From Candidatus Pacearchaeota archaeon (lineage in GTDB: Archaea; Nanoarchaeota; Nanoarchaeia; Pacearchaeales; GW2011-AR1), in assembly GCA_002690445.1 (NCBI GenBank), contig NZER01000007.1, positions 1-11,827 of the forward strand: a stretch of DNA of 11,827 nucleotides. The letters run 5' to 3'. The position numbers and the translations under genes are program-made. This document shows, piece after piece, positions 1 through 7,018 of this stretch (positions are counted from its first letter, which is position 1; every line of letters begins with the position of its first letter). The notes under the pieces are model-generated. The model was not told where the DNA came from and searched no databases. It was given only the letters and a program-made list of their open reading frames with translations.

Positions 1-2083
1 AATCCCCAGAACGACGACCGTAAGTGTCAACGGGGTCTCCGGGGTATTTTCCGTGAGAAGGATACTCCACGCTGGTGGGAGCCGGGCCTGGGCTCATCCA
101 AGGAGTCAACTTCTGGATCATTCTCCACATTGCCCTCTCCTTGTCTCGCTGCTGAAGGCTCTCTGCCATAGTCTCTGGAGGGGAAGGGATCCGGGGATAC
201 TTCTCGCGTCTCTTTATTTCCGCATTCTGTTCAGCGGCCCACCTTTCGTCCTCCTCCTTCTCTCGCGCCCTCTTCTCCCTCGCCTCCCTCATCTTTTTAT
301 TGTGCCTCTTGTCGTCTTCTCTCCGAGCCGCCCTCCGACTGGCGAGCCGCTTGCGTGACTTATCCATCCGTGCGTCGTGCTCTTTTTGGCTTTTCCTGTT
401 CTCCTCCATCCACGCCTCGTGCTCTGCCTGCTCCTTGGCAAACTTTGCCCTCGACCTCTGTTTTTCTTTGCGCCTTTCGGTGGCCGTCCTTTTGTAATAC
501 TCCATCTCCTTGAATTCCCGATCTGCCTTCTTCGCCTTTATGGCTGCTTCATGTTCGGTGACACTATCAAACCCGGCCTCGCCCGCAGCTCGCTCTTTCG
601 CCTTGTATCTTTGCGCCCGCCGCACCCCTTCTTGACCACCAACCGCATGGAATTCTTTGTCCACCCGCGCCTTTTTCTCCTCTGGAGATTCCTCTGGGCC
701 TTCATACCACGGTCGCCGCCATCCTCCCCCCATCCCAAGGCTGGGGTCTAGCCTCTCTCGTTTTCCGAGAAGTTCTTGCAATGAGCCCATGAATCGATCC
801 GCAAAGTTCGGCTCGATATTTCCAGCTGCAATCTGCTGACGCCTGGAGGGAGGCGAGTAATCCGGGCTGGGTCTATGGAGGGGATGTGATTCCTCTAGCG
901 GAGCAGCTCTCATGTACTCACGCCACTTGCGATTATAGTCACGATCACCCGGCTTGGGCGGATAGATGACCTTTCCCCTATACATCTTGGGCTGGTCATA
1001 CTTCCCGCCTCGCTCCACCTCCCTGCCGAGAAGGTCAAGATGCTTCTTATAATCTTCCATCTCTTCTTGCGCTAATACTGCCGCCCGCTCTCTCTTGGCT
1101 CCCGGCGACACAGCTGCGCCCATGTCCGGATAGCTGGGGACTCTTCCTCCACCCCACTCCGCTATTTTTCGGAAGGCTGGCTTCATGGAATCTGGAACCA
1201 ATGCGCCGGGGTCTTTGGTGAGCTTCTCTATACCCCCAGGGATGTTCTTGTAGAGCCACTGAAACTCAGGTGAGTTAAAGAAGTAGTGCTCCATCAGAGT
1301 TGGCGCTCTTTGTTCGCCTCTTTCTCTAGCCTTATCCCATTCCCTCTGACTGTCCCTCTCCCCGGGTAAGAAGCCAGGCGTACCGGGCGCTTCCCCGGGT
1401 ACGATGTTGGGCCTTCCCCACTTATCCCGAACCGACTTGAACGGAAGATTATCATAGCGATGGCGCGTGGCCTGGGGGCGTCGCTCATATTCTGTCTGAG
1501 GCCTGGCATAAAACCAATTGCTTGGGTGCAGGGCAGGGGGGATGTAATCACTGATTTTCCGGTGGGTTTCCTCCACAGGTGAATGCGGTCTGCCCTGAAT
1601 CGGCTGAGGCCGGGATGAGGGATATAACTTCTCCATCCTCTGCTTAAATTCTGGATCATTCCACATCTTAAGCCGATGCTCCCAACCAAAAGCTGATCCC
1701 GCCGGAGACATTTGCCTCGCAAATTCCATGGGGTCAAAGAAGGCTTCTTTAAAGCCTTCCCATAGTTTCCGATATTGGCGAGCAGGGGCGTGAGGCACCG
1801 CACCGGACGCCCTGCCTCCAGCCGCGTAGCCACCACCCCCCAGAGGCACCAGCTTGTCTTTCCAGTCACCAGGAGGCATCTTCCACTCACCCTCCTGCCA
1901 ACGTTCGATCTCTCGCTCCCAGTCCGGGGGGGGGCCGCGCCACAGGAGGTCTTGGTACGGAGTTCCATCATAGATCGAAGGGGTTGGATCCAGCCCACGC
2001 CTGACAGCCTGGGAAGAAGTTAGGCCAGCGCCAAAGCCACCCTTAATAGGGTCTCCCCTCATCATTCTGTCATACAGAGACAT
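1..2083 (-). CDS. Large charged coiled-coil protein, partial at the left edge
   Basis: The frame beginning with ATG at 2083 (MSLYDRMMRGDP...) stays open for 694 codons to the window edge, with no in-frame stop, so the C-terminus is missing. The start sits one base after the TAA of the upstream holin-like gene, with a GAGG about 10 nt before it, which points to translational coupling. Residues 1-470 are rich in Pro, Trp, Arg and Gly and look like a modular, partly disordered protein. Residues about 474-631 are dominated by Lys, Arg, Glu and Ala in a heptad-like pattern, a strong coiled-coil or single alpha-helix candidate. I see no signal peptide, membrane segment or catalytic motif, and I do not recognise the family. 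Its place at the end of a head operon fits a virion-internal, DNA-ejection or tail-associated protein, but that is inference only. The ORF is real with good confidence; its function is unknown. Confidence 0.75.
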   Translation of the reverse strand, partial: MSLYDRMMRGDPIKGGFGAGLTSSQAVRRGLDPTPSIYDGTPYQDLLWRGPPPDWEREIERWQEGEWKMPPGDWKDKLVPLGGGGYAAGGRASGAVPHAPARQYRKLWEGFKEAFFDPMEFARQMSPAGSAFGWEHRLKMWNDPEFKQRMEKLYPSSRPQPIQGRPHSPVEETHRKISDYIPPALHPSNWFYARPQTEYERRPQATRHRYDNLPFKSVRDKWGRPNIVPGEAPGTPGFLPGERDSQREWDKARERGEQRAPTLMEHYFFNSPEFQWLYKNIPGGIEKLTKDPGALVPDSMKPAFRKIAEWGGGRVPSYPDMGAAVSPGAKRERAAVLAQEEMEDYKKHLDLLGREVERGGKYDQPKMYRGKVIYPPKPGDRDYNRKWREYMRAAPLEESHPLHRPSPDYSPPSRRQQIAAGNIEPNFADRFMGSLQELLGKRERLDPSLGMGGGWRRPWYEGPEESPEEKKARVDKEFHAVGGQEGVRRAQRYKAKERAAGEAGFDSVTEHEAAIKAKKADREFKEMEYYKRTATERRKEKQRSRAKFAKEQAEHEAWMEENRKSQKEHDARMDKSRKRLASRRAARREDDKRHNKKMREAREKRAREKEEDERWAAEQNAEIKRREKYPRIPSPPETMAESLQQRDKERAMWRMIQKLTPWMSPGPAPTSVEYPSHGKYPGDPVDTYGRRSGD

Positions 2084-2084
2084 C

Positions 2085-2288
2085 TTACTCGTGCCTCACG
2101 GTATTGACCTTGACGGCAGTCCGAGACGCAGTGTAGCCAAGAGCGGCGAGTACGGAGATCACCGCACCGACAGCCTTGCCAATGGTAGAGGATTCACTGA
2201 CCACATCCCCAGCGATGAGGGCACCGCAAAGGATCGCCGCCAAGGAAAGCCAGAATTCTGAAGTCCGCCAGCCTTTACTTTGCGACAT
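2085..2288 (-). CDS. Small holin-like membrane protein
   Basis: A protein of 67 residues starting MSQSKGWRTSEFW. Two hydrophobic stretches (roughly residues 11-27 and 37-52) are separated by a short polar turn with acidic residues, and the tail is short and charged (SRTAVKVNTVRHE). Small two-segment membrane proteins of this form are common in phage genomes, where they are annotated as holins or holin-like. A holin would form inner-membrane holes that release endolysin. The ATG at 2288 is preferred over the GTG immediately before it because GGAGG lies 5 nt upstream of the ATG and only 2 nt from the GTG. The start overlaps the end of the preceding gene by 14 nt, so the two are probably co-translated. 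No endolysin gene is visible in the window, so a lysis role rests on form and context. Confidence 0.6.
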   Translation of the reverse strand: MSQSKGWRTSEFWLSLAAILCGALIAGDVVSESSTIGKAVGAVISVLAALGYTASRTAVKVNTVRHE

Positions 2289-2493
2289 CACGCCCTCCGT
2301 TCAGCTTCCTTAGCAACAGCGAGACTTCCGCCAGCACCGTCGTATTCTTCTCGACCGTCGTGATCAGAGATGAATGCTGGTGTTTCGTAGCCTGATCCCT
2401 GCTTCGAATATACGATACAAAGCTCTTGATCAACCAAGCCAGAACGACTAGCGCTGGGACTTGTTTGACAACCTCTACGATTGTGTCTTCCAT
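2275..2493 (-). CDS. Small single-span membrane protein, possible lysis accessory or holin
   Basis: A protein of 72 residues. One hydrophobic segment (about residues 12-28, PALVVLAWLIKSFVSYI) is followed by a charged, helical, probably coiled-coil tail ending LLLRKLNGGRDVAK. One span plus a helical tail resembles small phage proteins often found beside holins and labelled XhlA/BhlA-like or simply hypothetical; I cannot assign a named family. It overlaps the next small membrane protein by 14 nt, and the pair looks like a lysis cassette placed inside the structural operon. The ribosome binding site is weak: the 15 nt between the preceding stop and this ATG contain only a poor purine run. Initiation may therefore depend on ribosomes finishing the upstream gene. 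Confidence 0.55.
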   Translation of the reverse strand: MEDTIVEVVKQVPALVVLAWLIKSFVSYIRSRDQATKHQHSSLITTVEKNTTVLAEVSLLLRKLNGGRDVAK

Positions 2494-2508
2494 GTTTTCT
2501 ATTCAACT

Positions 2509-2907
2509 TCAAGCTGGAGGCCACTGGTGATATGCCCAACCCAAATCGCCCCATGCGCCATCTGAATATGTGACCCGCCCCGTCCACGTCCCCGGCCCCC
2601 AGTCAAAAGAGGCCAGAAGATCGTAGGCTCGGTAGGTTCCCGGATAGGATTGCTCATTGACCGAGATGGCGAACGGTGCCGTCGCAGGCAATGTGAGCCC
2701 GAAGTCATCCCAGGTGGGGAGAGAGTCCCTCGCAATGTGTGGATCGGGGATACCATCATCACCATCGGATGGCACTGGTCGAGGGGTCTCGATCCCCTGC
2801 CAATACTGGCCGTTTGATCCTATGTAGGTAGCCTGGAGAGGGACAATCGCATCCTGGAGAGATGCGATATAAAGCTCTGCTTCTTGTTTTACGTCTTCAA
2901 GTGCCAT
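2509..2907 (-). CDS. Unknown Trp/Gly-rich, probably beta-structured phage protein
   Basis: A protein of 132 residues. The first 30 look helical (MALEDVKQEAELYIASLQDA), and the rest is rich in Trp, Gly, Pro, Asp and Tyr with no hydrophobic membrane segment. The C-terminal half (DWGPGTWTGRVTYSDGAWGD region) reads like short beta strands and turns, as in many phage virion or adhesion proteins. The family is not recognised. The ATG lies 2 nt after the TAA of the LamG gene (TAATCATG) and no good Shine-Dalgarno precedes it, so translation is probably coupled to that gene. The tight pairing hints that it may assemble with, or serve, the LamG protein; this is inference. Confidence 0.6.
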   Translation of the reverse strand: MALEDVKQEAELYIASLQDAIVPLQATYIGSNGQYWQGIETPRPVPSDGDDGIPDPHIARDSLPTWDDFGLTLPATAPFAISVNEQSYPGTYRAYDLLASFDWGPGTWTGRVTYSDGAWGDLGWAYHQWPPA

Positions 2908-2909
2908 GA

Positions 2910-3815
2910 TTAAGAGAACGGATGATCCGTGCCTCCAATTGTTAATTCATAAAGTGCCAGTATTTCTGCGTTGGTCAACAATCGGTCTCGCCAAATCCCA
3001 AGGAGATCAATCCCTCCAGCAGACTTACCTGCGACCGAATCACCGATGGAGAAGACGGTGCCGTCCTGGAGAGCCTCTCTATCATCTTGTTTATATGCGA
3101 TTGTCGATAGGGTGCCTGATCCAGCACCACCGGACACCACCATGATCTGTTTTTCGTTGACGTAATTCCCGACAAATCTCCTATCGGTTGCATCTCCTGG
3201 TGGGCTTGCTCCTGAGTCATAGCCGCAACCGAAATACCTTATGCAGACAAAGTGCCATTCATCTTTGGCATATGTTTTGGCAGTGGATACATATTTGAGA
3301 GAACCACTTCCAGAAACACCCCAGTCGAATTGCACGTCGTTGGCATCGCTTCCGGCATATGTTCCCATGTACCAGTTGATTCCTGCGGCGTGCCCAGTGG
3401 TTTGTCTTTCATACAAATAAAATGGGTAATTAGCCCCCACGTTCTCTGGGTAAACCCAGCAGCAAGCAGTAAACGGGTGAGCCGTGTATGTGCCCTCTCC
3501 TCCAGCCCCACCAGAGACTTCGGCGGCACTCAAGAGCGCAGCAGCAGTGGTCGTCCCCCGGCTGGCGTCACTGTAGGAGACAACAGCAGCCTGGTTGATT
3601 ACCCCGGTCATGCTCGCAGGAGTATTAACCTGGGTCATGGCCGTGGCTGTCACGGAATCGGTGAACGCACCCGAAGCTGTGTCAAATTTCCACCAGGACT
3701 CAAGGTCTGTCAGGTACGGACTTGGCTCCGCGCCTCCAGGCCCCTGCGGCGGATGGAATCCACGAGCGCTCCCCCCGGCACCCTGAAAGTGACCGTATGC
3801 GGGATCGAACGTCAT
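2910..3815 (-). CDS. LamG / concanavalin A-like domain virion protein
   Basis: A protein of 301 residues. After a Gly/Pro-rich N-terminal linker (about 1-33), residues 37-290 match the layout of a LamG-type jelly-roll: an opening DLESWWKFDTASG...FTDS strand, the central FTACCWVYPEN strand near 115-124, a EWHFVCIRY strand near 186-194, and the family's closing signature GIDLLGIWRDRLLTNAEILALYE at about 268-290. Such domains bind carbohydrate or protein ligands, and in phages they often occur in tail fibres, appendages or capsid surface proteins. The ATG overlaps the previous gene's TAA (TAATG), with GGAGG 6 nt before it, so initiation should be strong. With no enzyme domain attached, a binding or decoration role is the likely one. 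It could equally be a receptor-binding accessory. Confidence 0.8.
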   Translation of the reverse strand: MTFDPAYGHFQGAGGSARGFHPPQGPGGAEPSPYLTDLESWWKFDTASGAFTDSVTATAMTQVNTPASMTGVINQAAVVSYSDASRGTTTAAALLSAAEVSGGAGGEGTYTAHPFTACCWVYPENVGANYPFYLYERQTTGHAAGINWYMGTYAGSDANDVQFDWGVSGSGSLKYVSTAKTYAKDEWHFVCIRYFGCGYDSGASPPGDATDRRFVGNYVNEKQIMVVSGGAGSGTLSTIAYKQDDREALQDGTVFSIGDSVAGKSAGGIDLLGIWRDRLLTNAEILALYELTIGGTDHPFS

Positions 3816-4144
3816 TAGATACCTCCAGAGCAGACATCCCTAATCGAGCACCAGAGAACCGTGCAGGAGCCAGACGGTTGCAGATTGTATGTATATCCAC
3901 TATCCGCAGGCCAGGTAAACGTGTGCCCAGCAGTCGCCGTCAGATTTGAATCGTCATTCAATACCACTGTCACGGTTGTTGCCCCCGATTTAATCAGGAG
4001 ATTTAGCTTCACAGCAGCAGAGAGTGCAACTCCGATTGTAAGTACAGAATCCGGCCCCTGGGGCACCAGATCCGCACCAAAAATATCAGCCGATCCACCG
4101 TTAGCAGTATTATAAACTGGAACAAAAGCACTTACTCGTGCCAT
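3815..4144 (-). CDS. Small beta-rich structural protein, probable virion decoration
   Basis: A protein of 109 residues, mostly alternating hydrophobic and Thr/Ser/Gly residues typical of a beta sandwich: VKLNLLIKSG, TTVTVVLNDD, HTFTWPADSG, SCTVLWCSIRDV. There is no signal peptide or membrane segment. The family is not named with confidence, but small all-beta proteins in this position, just downstream of capsid and decoration genes, are usually virion components. GGAG lies 9 nt before the ATG, and the stop overlaps the LamG gene's start in TAATG. The gene is separated from the capsid/decoration genes by a strong hairpin at 4166-4191, so it may be made at a lower level than they are. Confidence 0.6.
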   Translation of the reverse strand: MARVSAFVPVYNTANGGSADIFGADLVPQGPDSVLTIGVALSAAVKLNLLIKSGATTVTVVLNDDSNLTATAGHTFTWPADSGYTYNLQPSGSCTVLWCSIRDVCSGGI

Positions 4145-4165
4145 CGATTATCTCCATAGAAAGTA

Positions 4166-4191
4166 GGGGTCACGCCCGGAGGCGTGACCCC
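4166..4191 (-). terminator. Perfect 11-bp hairpin with a cUCCGg tetraloop after the decoration gene
   Basis: GGGGTCACGCC at 4166-4176 pairs perfectly with GGCGTGACCCC at 4181-4191, leaving a 4-nt loop. Read as minus-strand RNA, the loop is UCCG closed by C-G, a member of the extra-stable UNCG tetraloop class. It starts 8 nt after the decoration gene's stop. The following minus-strand bases (TACTTTCT) are only a weak U-tract, so partial termination or 3'-end protection of the capsid mRNA is more likely than full termination. Confidence 0.6.
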
Positions 4192-4199
4192 ATTTCTTG

Positions 4200-4694
4200 C
4201 TAGTTGAGGGTACGAAGCAACTGTATGTCGAACTCCGCATCCGTCGAGCCTGCGGCGGTCAAAGCCTGTCCACAGACGATCATCTCAGTAAACGTGCTGC
4301 CAGCAACAATGTGTCGGCTGAGCTTACCTGAATCAGCGTCATCGTCCGGACCTACGCCATCACCCACGGCGATTGCCGTTCCGTGATCTCCACAGATACC
4401 GACGACTTTTCCGCCGACCTGCATCATGAAGTAATCAGAATTTGCAGGACCAGCAGAAGACGCTTCGGTTGGAACAAATCCGCAGATTTCCTCCGTTGCA
4501 GCATCCACCCTCTCGACAGTGTAAGCCGTGCGGCTCACCCATGTCAGAGCGGAACAACGAGGGACCGCCGCACCGTCAGCATTGAGTACCAAGCGGTACG
4601 AATTGCCATCGGGTAGCGTGATCAGTTTGCCCAGCACATCAGTATTGATTTCGGTCGTACTGTGTGAGAGAGCGAGAGGTAAAGAAATAGCCAT
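4200..4694 (-). CDS. Capsid decoration / cement-like protein
   Basis: A protein of 164 residues encoded directly after the major capsid gene. Gly, Ala, Val and Thr are abundant and it ends in the pattern FTEMIVCGQALTAAGSTDAE..., where a G-ALTAAG turn is followed by a short amphipathic strand. This resembles DUF2190-type capsid cement proteins, which trimerise on the head lattice and reinforce it against DNA pressure. The resemblance is by eye, so the family name is tentative. The start at 4694 (MAISLPLALS) is chosen because AGGAGG stands 5 nt before it in the 13-nt gap after the capsid stop codon. The frame stays open for another 77 codons upstream, but that extension lies inside the capsid gene and reads as a shadow. 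Expected to be highly expressed together with the coat protein. Confidence 0.65.
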   Translation of the reverse strand: MAISLPLALSHSTTEINTDVLGKLITLPDGNSYRLVLNADGAAVPRCSALTWVSRTAYTVERVDAATEEICGFVPTEASSAGPANSDYFMMQVGGKVVGICGDHGTAIAVGDGVGPDDDADSGKLSRHIVAGSTFTEMIVCGQALTAAGSTDAEFDIQLLRTLN

Positions 4695-4707
4695 ATCACC
4701 CTCCTTT

Positions 4708-5766
4708 CTAAGCGAGCGTTTTGAGTGCGAGGAACTTACGAGGGGAAATGAACTTACAATTCCCGAAAGTGGACAAGAGGAATTTATGAGCAAGCTGATC
4801 TTCATCGAAGACCATCCGCCCAGTTGCGATTTCCGAATTGAGGAACAGGATCTGCATGGCACTGAAGTTAAAGCCGTAGCCTTGAACAGTGTCAGCAGCG
4901 GTCTGCTCATCAACGGTCGGAACATCGATATCCCAGGTGACCGGGGTGCCGTCGATCTCTACATGATCTCCGAAACCCATAGCCAAAAGGGTCGCGTTCT
5001 TCGCGCTTGCGATGATACGCTCACTTCCATCCACCAAGTTGAGAAGATCGATGTATGAACCCCGGTTAAGGAGAATCAGGTCGAGCTTGTCATCATGACC
5101 GAAGGTCGTGTGCTTGATACCCGTTCGCAAACGTTCCAGCCCCTGGGTAGCCCAAGTCTGGGTGTTGTAGCCAGTATTGACCAAGACCGGAGACCAGAAG
5201 TCGTATTCCGGGCTATTGTCCGTACTGGTTCCACCATAGGTGCCTTTAACACTGCTAATGCCAGCGTAGGTTCCGGCATTGGTGCCGATCTCGTCACCAT
5301 TAACAGTACCCGACTCGTTCATGATAGTGTCGATTCCCTGGAATCGCTTGCTGTTGGCAGCAAGATCACCATCGATAAACAACTCTCCACAGAAGCGACG
5401 CTTCCACGCAGCTTTCATGCGGTCGAGCTTGTCTTCAACGATGTTGACGATCGCGCTTTTGCCACGATTCATCAGCCGTTCCTTTTCAGAAACAGCGTCA
5501 GTCATGACATAGCCACGATAGTCGATCGTTGCCTTCTTCTCGGTTACAACACGGGCGAAGTTAATCGTTTCCATGTCACCGTAACCGGTCAACTCATGGT
5601 CCTTGAAACCAACGGTCCATGAGGTCTGCGGTGCTGAAACGTTATATTTCAGCCGCTTCTTTTTCTGAAGCATCGCAAGAGCCACGCGGTTCTTGAGTTG
5701 CTCCTCATGCAAGCCCTTTGCCCAGTCCTCGATGGACGTAGCAAGAACTCGTTCAAATTCTGCCAT
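4708..5766 (-). CDS. Major capsid protein (HK97 fold)
   Basis: A protein of 352 residues, the expected size for a coat protein that uses a separate scaffold. The order of elements fits the HK97 fold: a charged helical N-arm (1-45), an E-loop-like beta region (about 47-85, SWTVGFKDHELTGYGDMETI), a long spine-helix candidate (about 92-128, EKERLMNRG...WKRRFCGELF), a FQGIDTIM turn near 142-149, an A-domain region that includes WATQGLERLR (205-214) and DLILLNRGSY (229-238), and a C-terminal strand ending FISPRKFLAL. It sits between scaffold and decoration genes, which supports the call. GGAGG precedes the ATG by 6 nt but lies in the arm of a hairpin whose loop is the scaffold stop, so translation is probably coupled to the scaffold gene. 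Confidence 0.85.
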   Translation of the reverse strand: MAEFERVLATSIEDWAKGLHEEQLKNRVALAMLQKKKRLKYNVSAPQTSWTVGFKDHELTGYGDMETINFARVVTEKKATIDYRGYVMTDAVSEKERLMNRGKSAIVNIVEDKLDRMKAAWKRRFCGELFIDGDLAANSKRFQGIDTIMNESGTVNGDEIGTNAGTYAGISSVKGTYGGTSTDNSPEYDFWSPVLVNTGYNTQTWATQGLERLRTGIKHTTFGHDDKLDLILLNRGSYIDLLNLVDGSERIIASAKNATLLAMGFGDHVEIDGTPVTWDIDVPTVDEQTAADTVQGYGFNFSAMQILFLNSEIATGRMVFDEDQLAHKFLLSTFGNCKFISPRKFLALKTLA

Positions 5767-5769
5767 GTT

Positions 5770-5787
5770 TCCTCCTTATTAGGAGGA
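5770..5787 (-). promoter_or_regulatory. Stop-codon-loop hairpin holding the capsid gene's ribosome binding site
   Basis: In the minus-strand RNA the sequence TCCTCCTAATAAGGAGGA is a perfect 6-bp inverted repeat with a 6-nt loop. The left arm is the last two Ser codons of the scaffold gene, the loop is exactly its tandem stop TAATAA, and the right arm is the Shine-Dalgarno of the capsid gene. A ribosome ending at the stop would open the hairpin and expose the site, coupling coat synthesis to scaffold synthesis. Confidence 0.6.
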
Positions 5788-6696
5788 CGGTCCCATCACA
5801 TTCTCCTCACCGAAAGTCGCGCCAACAGCATCAGCAGCATCATCAAAGATTTCACTGAAGCTCTTGCCACCTGCTGCGGAACTAGCGTTCTTCACAGATC
5901 CACCCCCGCGCTGAGAACGTCCCGAGACACGTCCCTTTAATCTATCTTTTTTGCGCTGGAGTTCATCTTCTTCGTTTCGCACATTCTTGCTTTGAGCAGC
6001 GATTTTCCTGAGATGTATGATCTCGCGTGCGGCGTCCGTAGGTACTCCAGATTGGAGTAGGTTCTGGAAATCGCCAACGTGATCTCTCAGTTCATCCGAA
6101 TGATCTCGCCAGAATGATGCGGCATGAAGTTGAGCTTCTAGATCGGCAAACCGCTCAGAAACCATCTCTTCAACCAAAGGACTAACCATCTGTTCTGCGA
6201 ACGTATTTGGATTAGTCTGCCATTCCCGCCACTTGTTATTGTAGTAGTTCAGGTATTCCTGAGCATTCTTCTGTTCCCCACTATCTAGATTGTCCCAGCC
6301 TTCTGTTCCAATCAGATCGACGGCACGTTGAACAGATCCAATATCATGCGGCGGATTCCAGGCAGGTTCCGGCTCGTAGTATTCCTCATTGCCACCTCCG
6401 TGTTTCCATTCCTGGTACTCATCCCAGTCAGGAGCAACGCTGCGGCCTAATGTGGCGTAGTCGTCTTGAGTCGAAATCAGCTTCTGGGCTTCGTTGTATG
6501 CCTTTTCTAAATCCCCAACAGATGAATATTTACCCGCATAGGTCGTAGGTCCGGCTTCATCAACCATTGGTGAGGTATCATCATCATCTGATGGCTCATC
6601 ATATGGCATCGCAAAGTCGGATGGTATGGACTCTTCGGGGATGGTATCCGCTTCCACGGCATCTTCAGAAGAGGTGTCCATTTCTTCTTCGGACAT
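5779..6696 (-). CDS. Capsid scaffolding protein
   Basis: A protein of 305 residues, very acidic at the N-terminus (1-50) with a stretch of four Asp near 37-40. Residues 54-74 (AGKYSSVGDLEKAYNEAQKL) match the GK(Y/F)-x-S-x-xDLEKAY-x-E motif common in T7-like and other phage scaffold/capsid-assembly proteins. The middle (about 160-245) is helical and probably forms coiled coils, and a basic patch lies at about 248-263 (KKDRLKGRVSGRSQRG) followed by a helical C-terminus. A basic C-terminal helix is what scaffolds often use to dock on coat protein. It would guide coat assembly around the portal and then leave the procapsid. The ATG directly follows the previous gene's TAG (TAGATG), with GGAGG about 9 nt upstream. 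It ends in tandem stops TAATAA. Confidence 0.8.
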   Translation of the reverse strand: MSEEEMDTSSEDAVEADTIPEESIPSDFAMPYDEPSDDDDTSPMVDEAGPTTYAGKYSSVGDLEKAYNEAQKLISTQDDYATLGRSVAPDWDEYQEWKHGGGNEEYYEPEPAWNPPHDIGSVQRAVDLIGTEGWDNLDSGEQKNAQEYLNYYNNKWREWQTNPNTFAEQMVSPLVEEMVSERFADLEAQLHAASFWRDHSDELRDHVGDFQNLLQSGVPTDAAREIIHLRKIAAQSKNVRNEEDELQRKKDRLKGRVSGRSQRGGGSVKNASSAAGGKSFSEIFDDAADAVGATFGEENVMGPSS

Positions 6697-6966
6697 CTAT
6701 GCTTTCCTCCAGTTCTTATCAAAAGTTTCTGAGAACGATTCAGAACGGTGCTCTTTCCTCGTCCCCGGTACTACATCTTCCACATTTTGTATCACCTTGC
6801 CGTCAGCCGCTGCCTTTCGGTGCGCCTCTGCCATGCAAGTAACGTTGGCTCTGGGGTCATCTGGATAACGAGCAAGAGTAGAGATATACCGAGTCTCACC
6901 AGCCGGATGCCTGATAATAGCTCCGGGTGCCTGCTTCGCCTCGATCATTTCTCTTATCTTGTCCAT
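6697..6966 (-). CDS. Unknown 89-residue protein between portal and scaffold
   Basis: A soluble, polar protein with a helical start (MDKIREMIEAKQAPGAIIRH), a short central region with STLARYPDDPRANVTCMAEAHRKAA, and a basic C-terminus (FDKNWRKA). I see no known motif or membrane segment. GGGAG lies 6 nt before the ATG, and the stop abuts the scaffold ATG, so it is clearly part of the head operon. Small genes between portal and scaffold can encode assembly chaperones or head-completion factors, but nothing in the sequence fixes the role here. Confidence 0.65.
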   Translation of the reverse strand: MDKIREMIEAKQAPGAIIRHPAGETRYISTLARYPDDPRANVTCMAEAHRKAAADGKVIQNVEDVVPGTRKEHRSESFSETFDKNWRKA

Positions 6967-6990
6967 CTCTATCTCCCAAATCCAAACGAT

Positions 6991-7018
6991 ATTCTAATAT
7001 TTTAACCAAATCTTACAA
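6991..7018 (-). promoter_or_regulatory. Candidate internal promoter before the scaffold/capsid genes
   Basis: In the AT-rich 46-bp gap after the portal gene, minus-strand TTGTAA (7013-7018) and TAGAAT (6991-6996) are 16 bp apart, a plausible sigma70-type pair. It would give extra transcription of the 89-residue gene, scaffold and coat. The call rests on motif match alone. Confidence 0.35.

Noticed and set aside
1294..1998. Long minus-strand frame of 234 codons
   Set aside because: It lies inside the larger minus-strand ORF that runs from 2083 to the edge. Its product is Cys/Trp/Arg-rich with no ribosome binding site, whereas the larger frame has a start coupled to the preceding gene.
2288..2587. 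Minus-strand frame of 99 codons overlapping the small membrane protein gene
   Set aside because: It spans the end of one supported gene and nearly all of the next in a third frame, with no ribosome binding site and a low-quality composition.
3252..3818. Plus-strand frame of 188 codons
   Set aside because: It is antisense to the LamG gene, which has clear domain signatures and a strong ribosome binding site. No plus-strand start signal is seen here.
4695..4925. N-terminal extension of the decoration protein
   Set aside because: The frame is open, but this part overlaps the capsid gene, reads as non-protein-like sequence, and the ATG at 4694 has an ideal AGGAGG.
4528..5058. Plus-strand frame of 176 codons
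   Set aside because: Antisense to the capsid and decoration genes, with no ribosome binding site or recognisable domain.
5095..5622. Plus-strand frame of 175 codons
   Set aside because: Antisense shadow of the major capsid gene.
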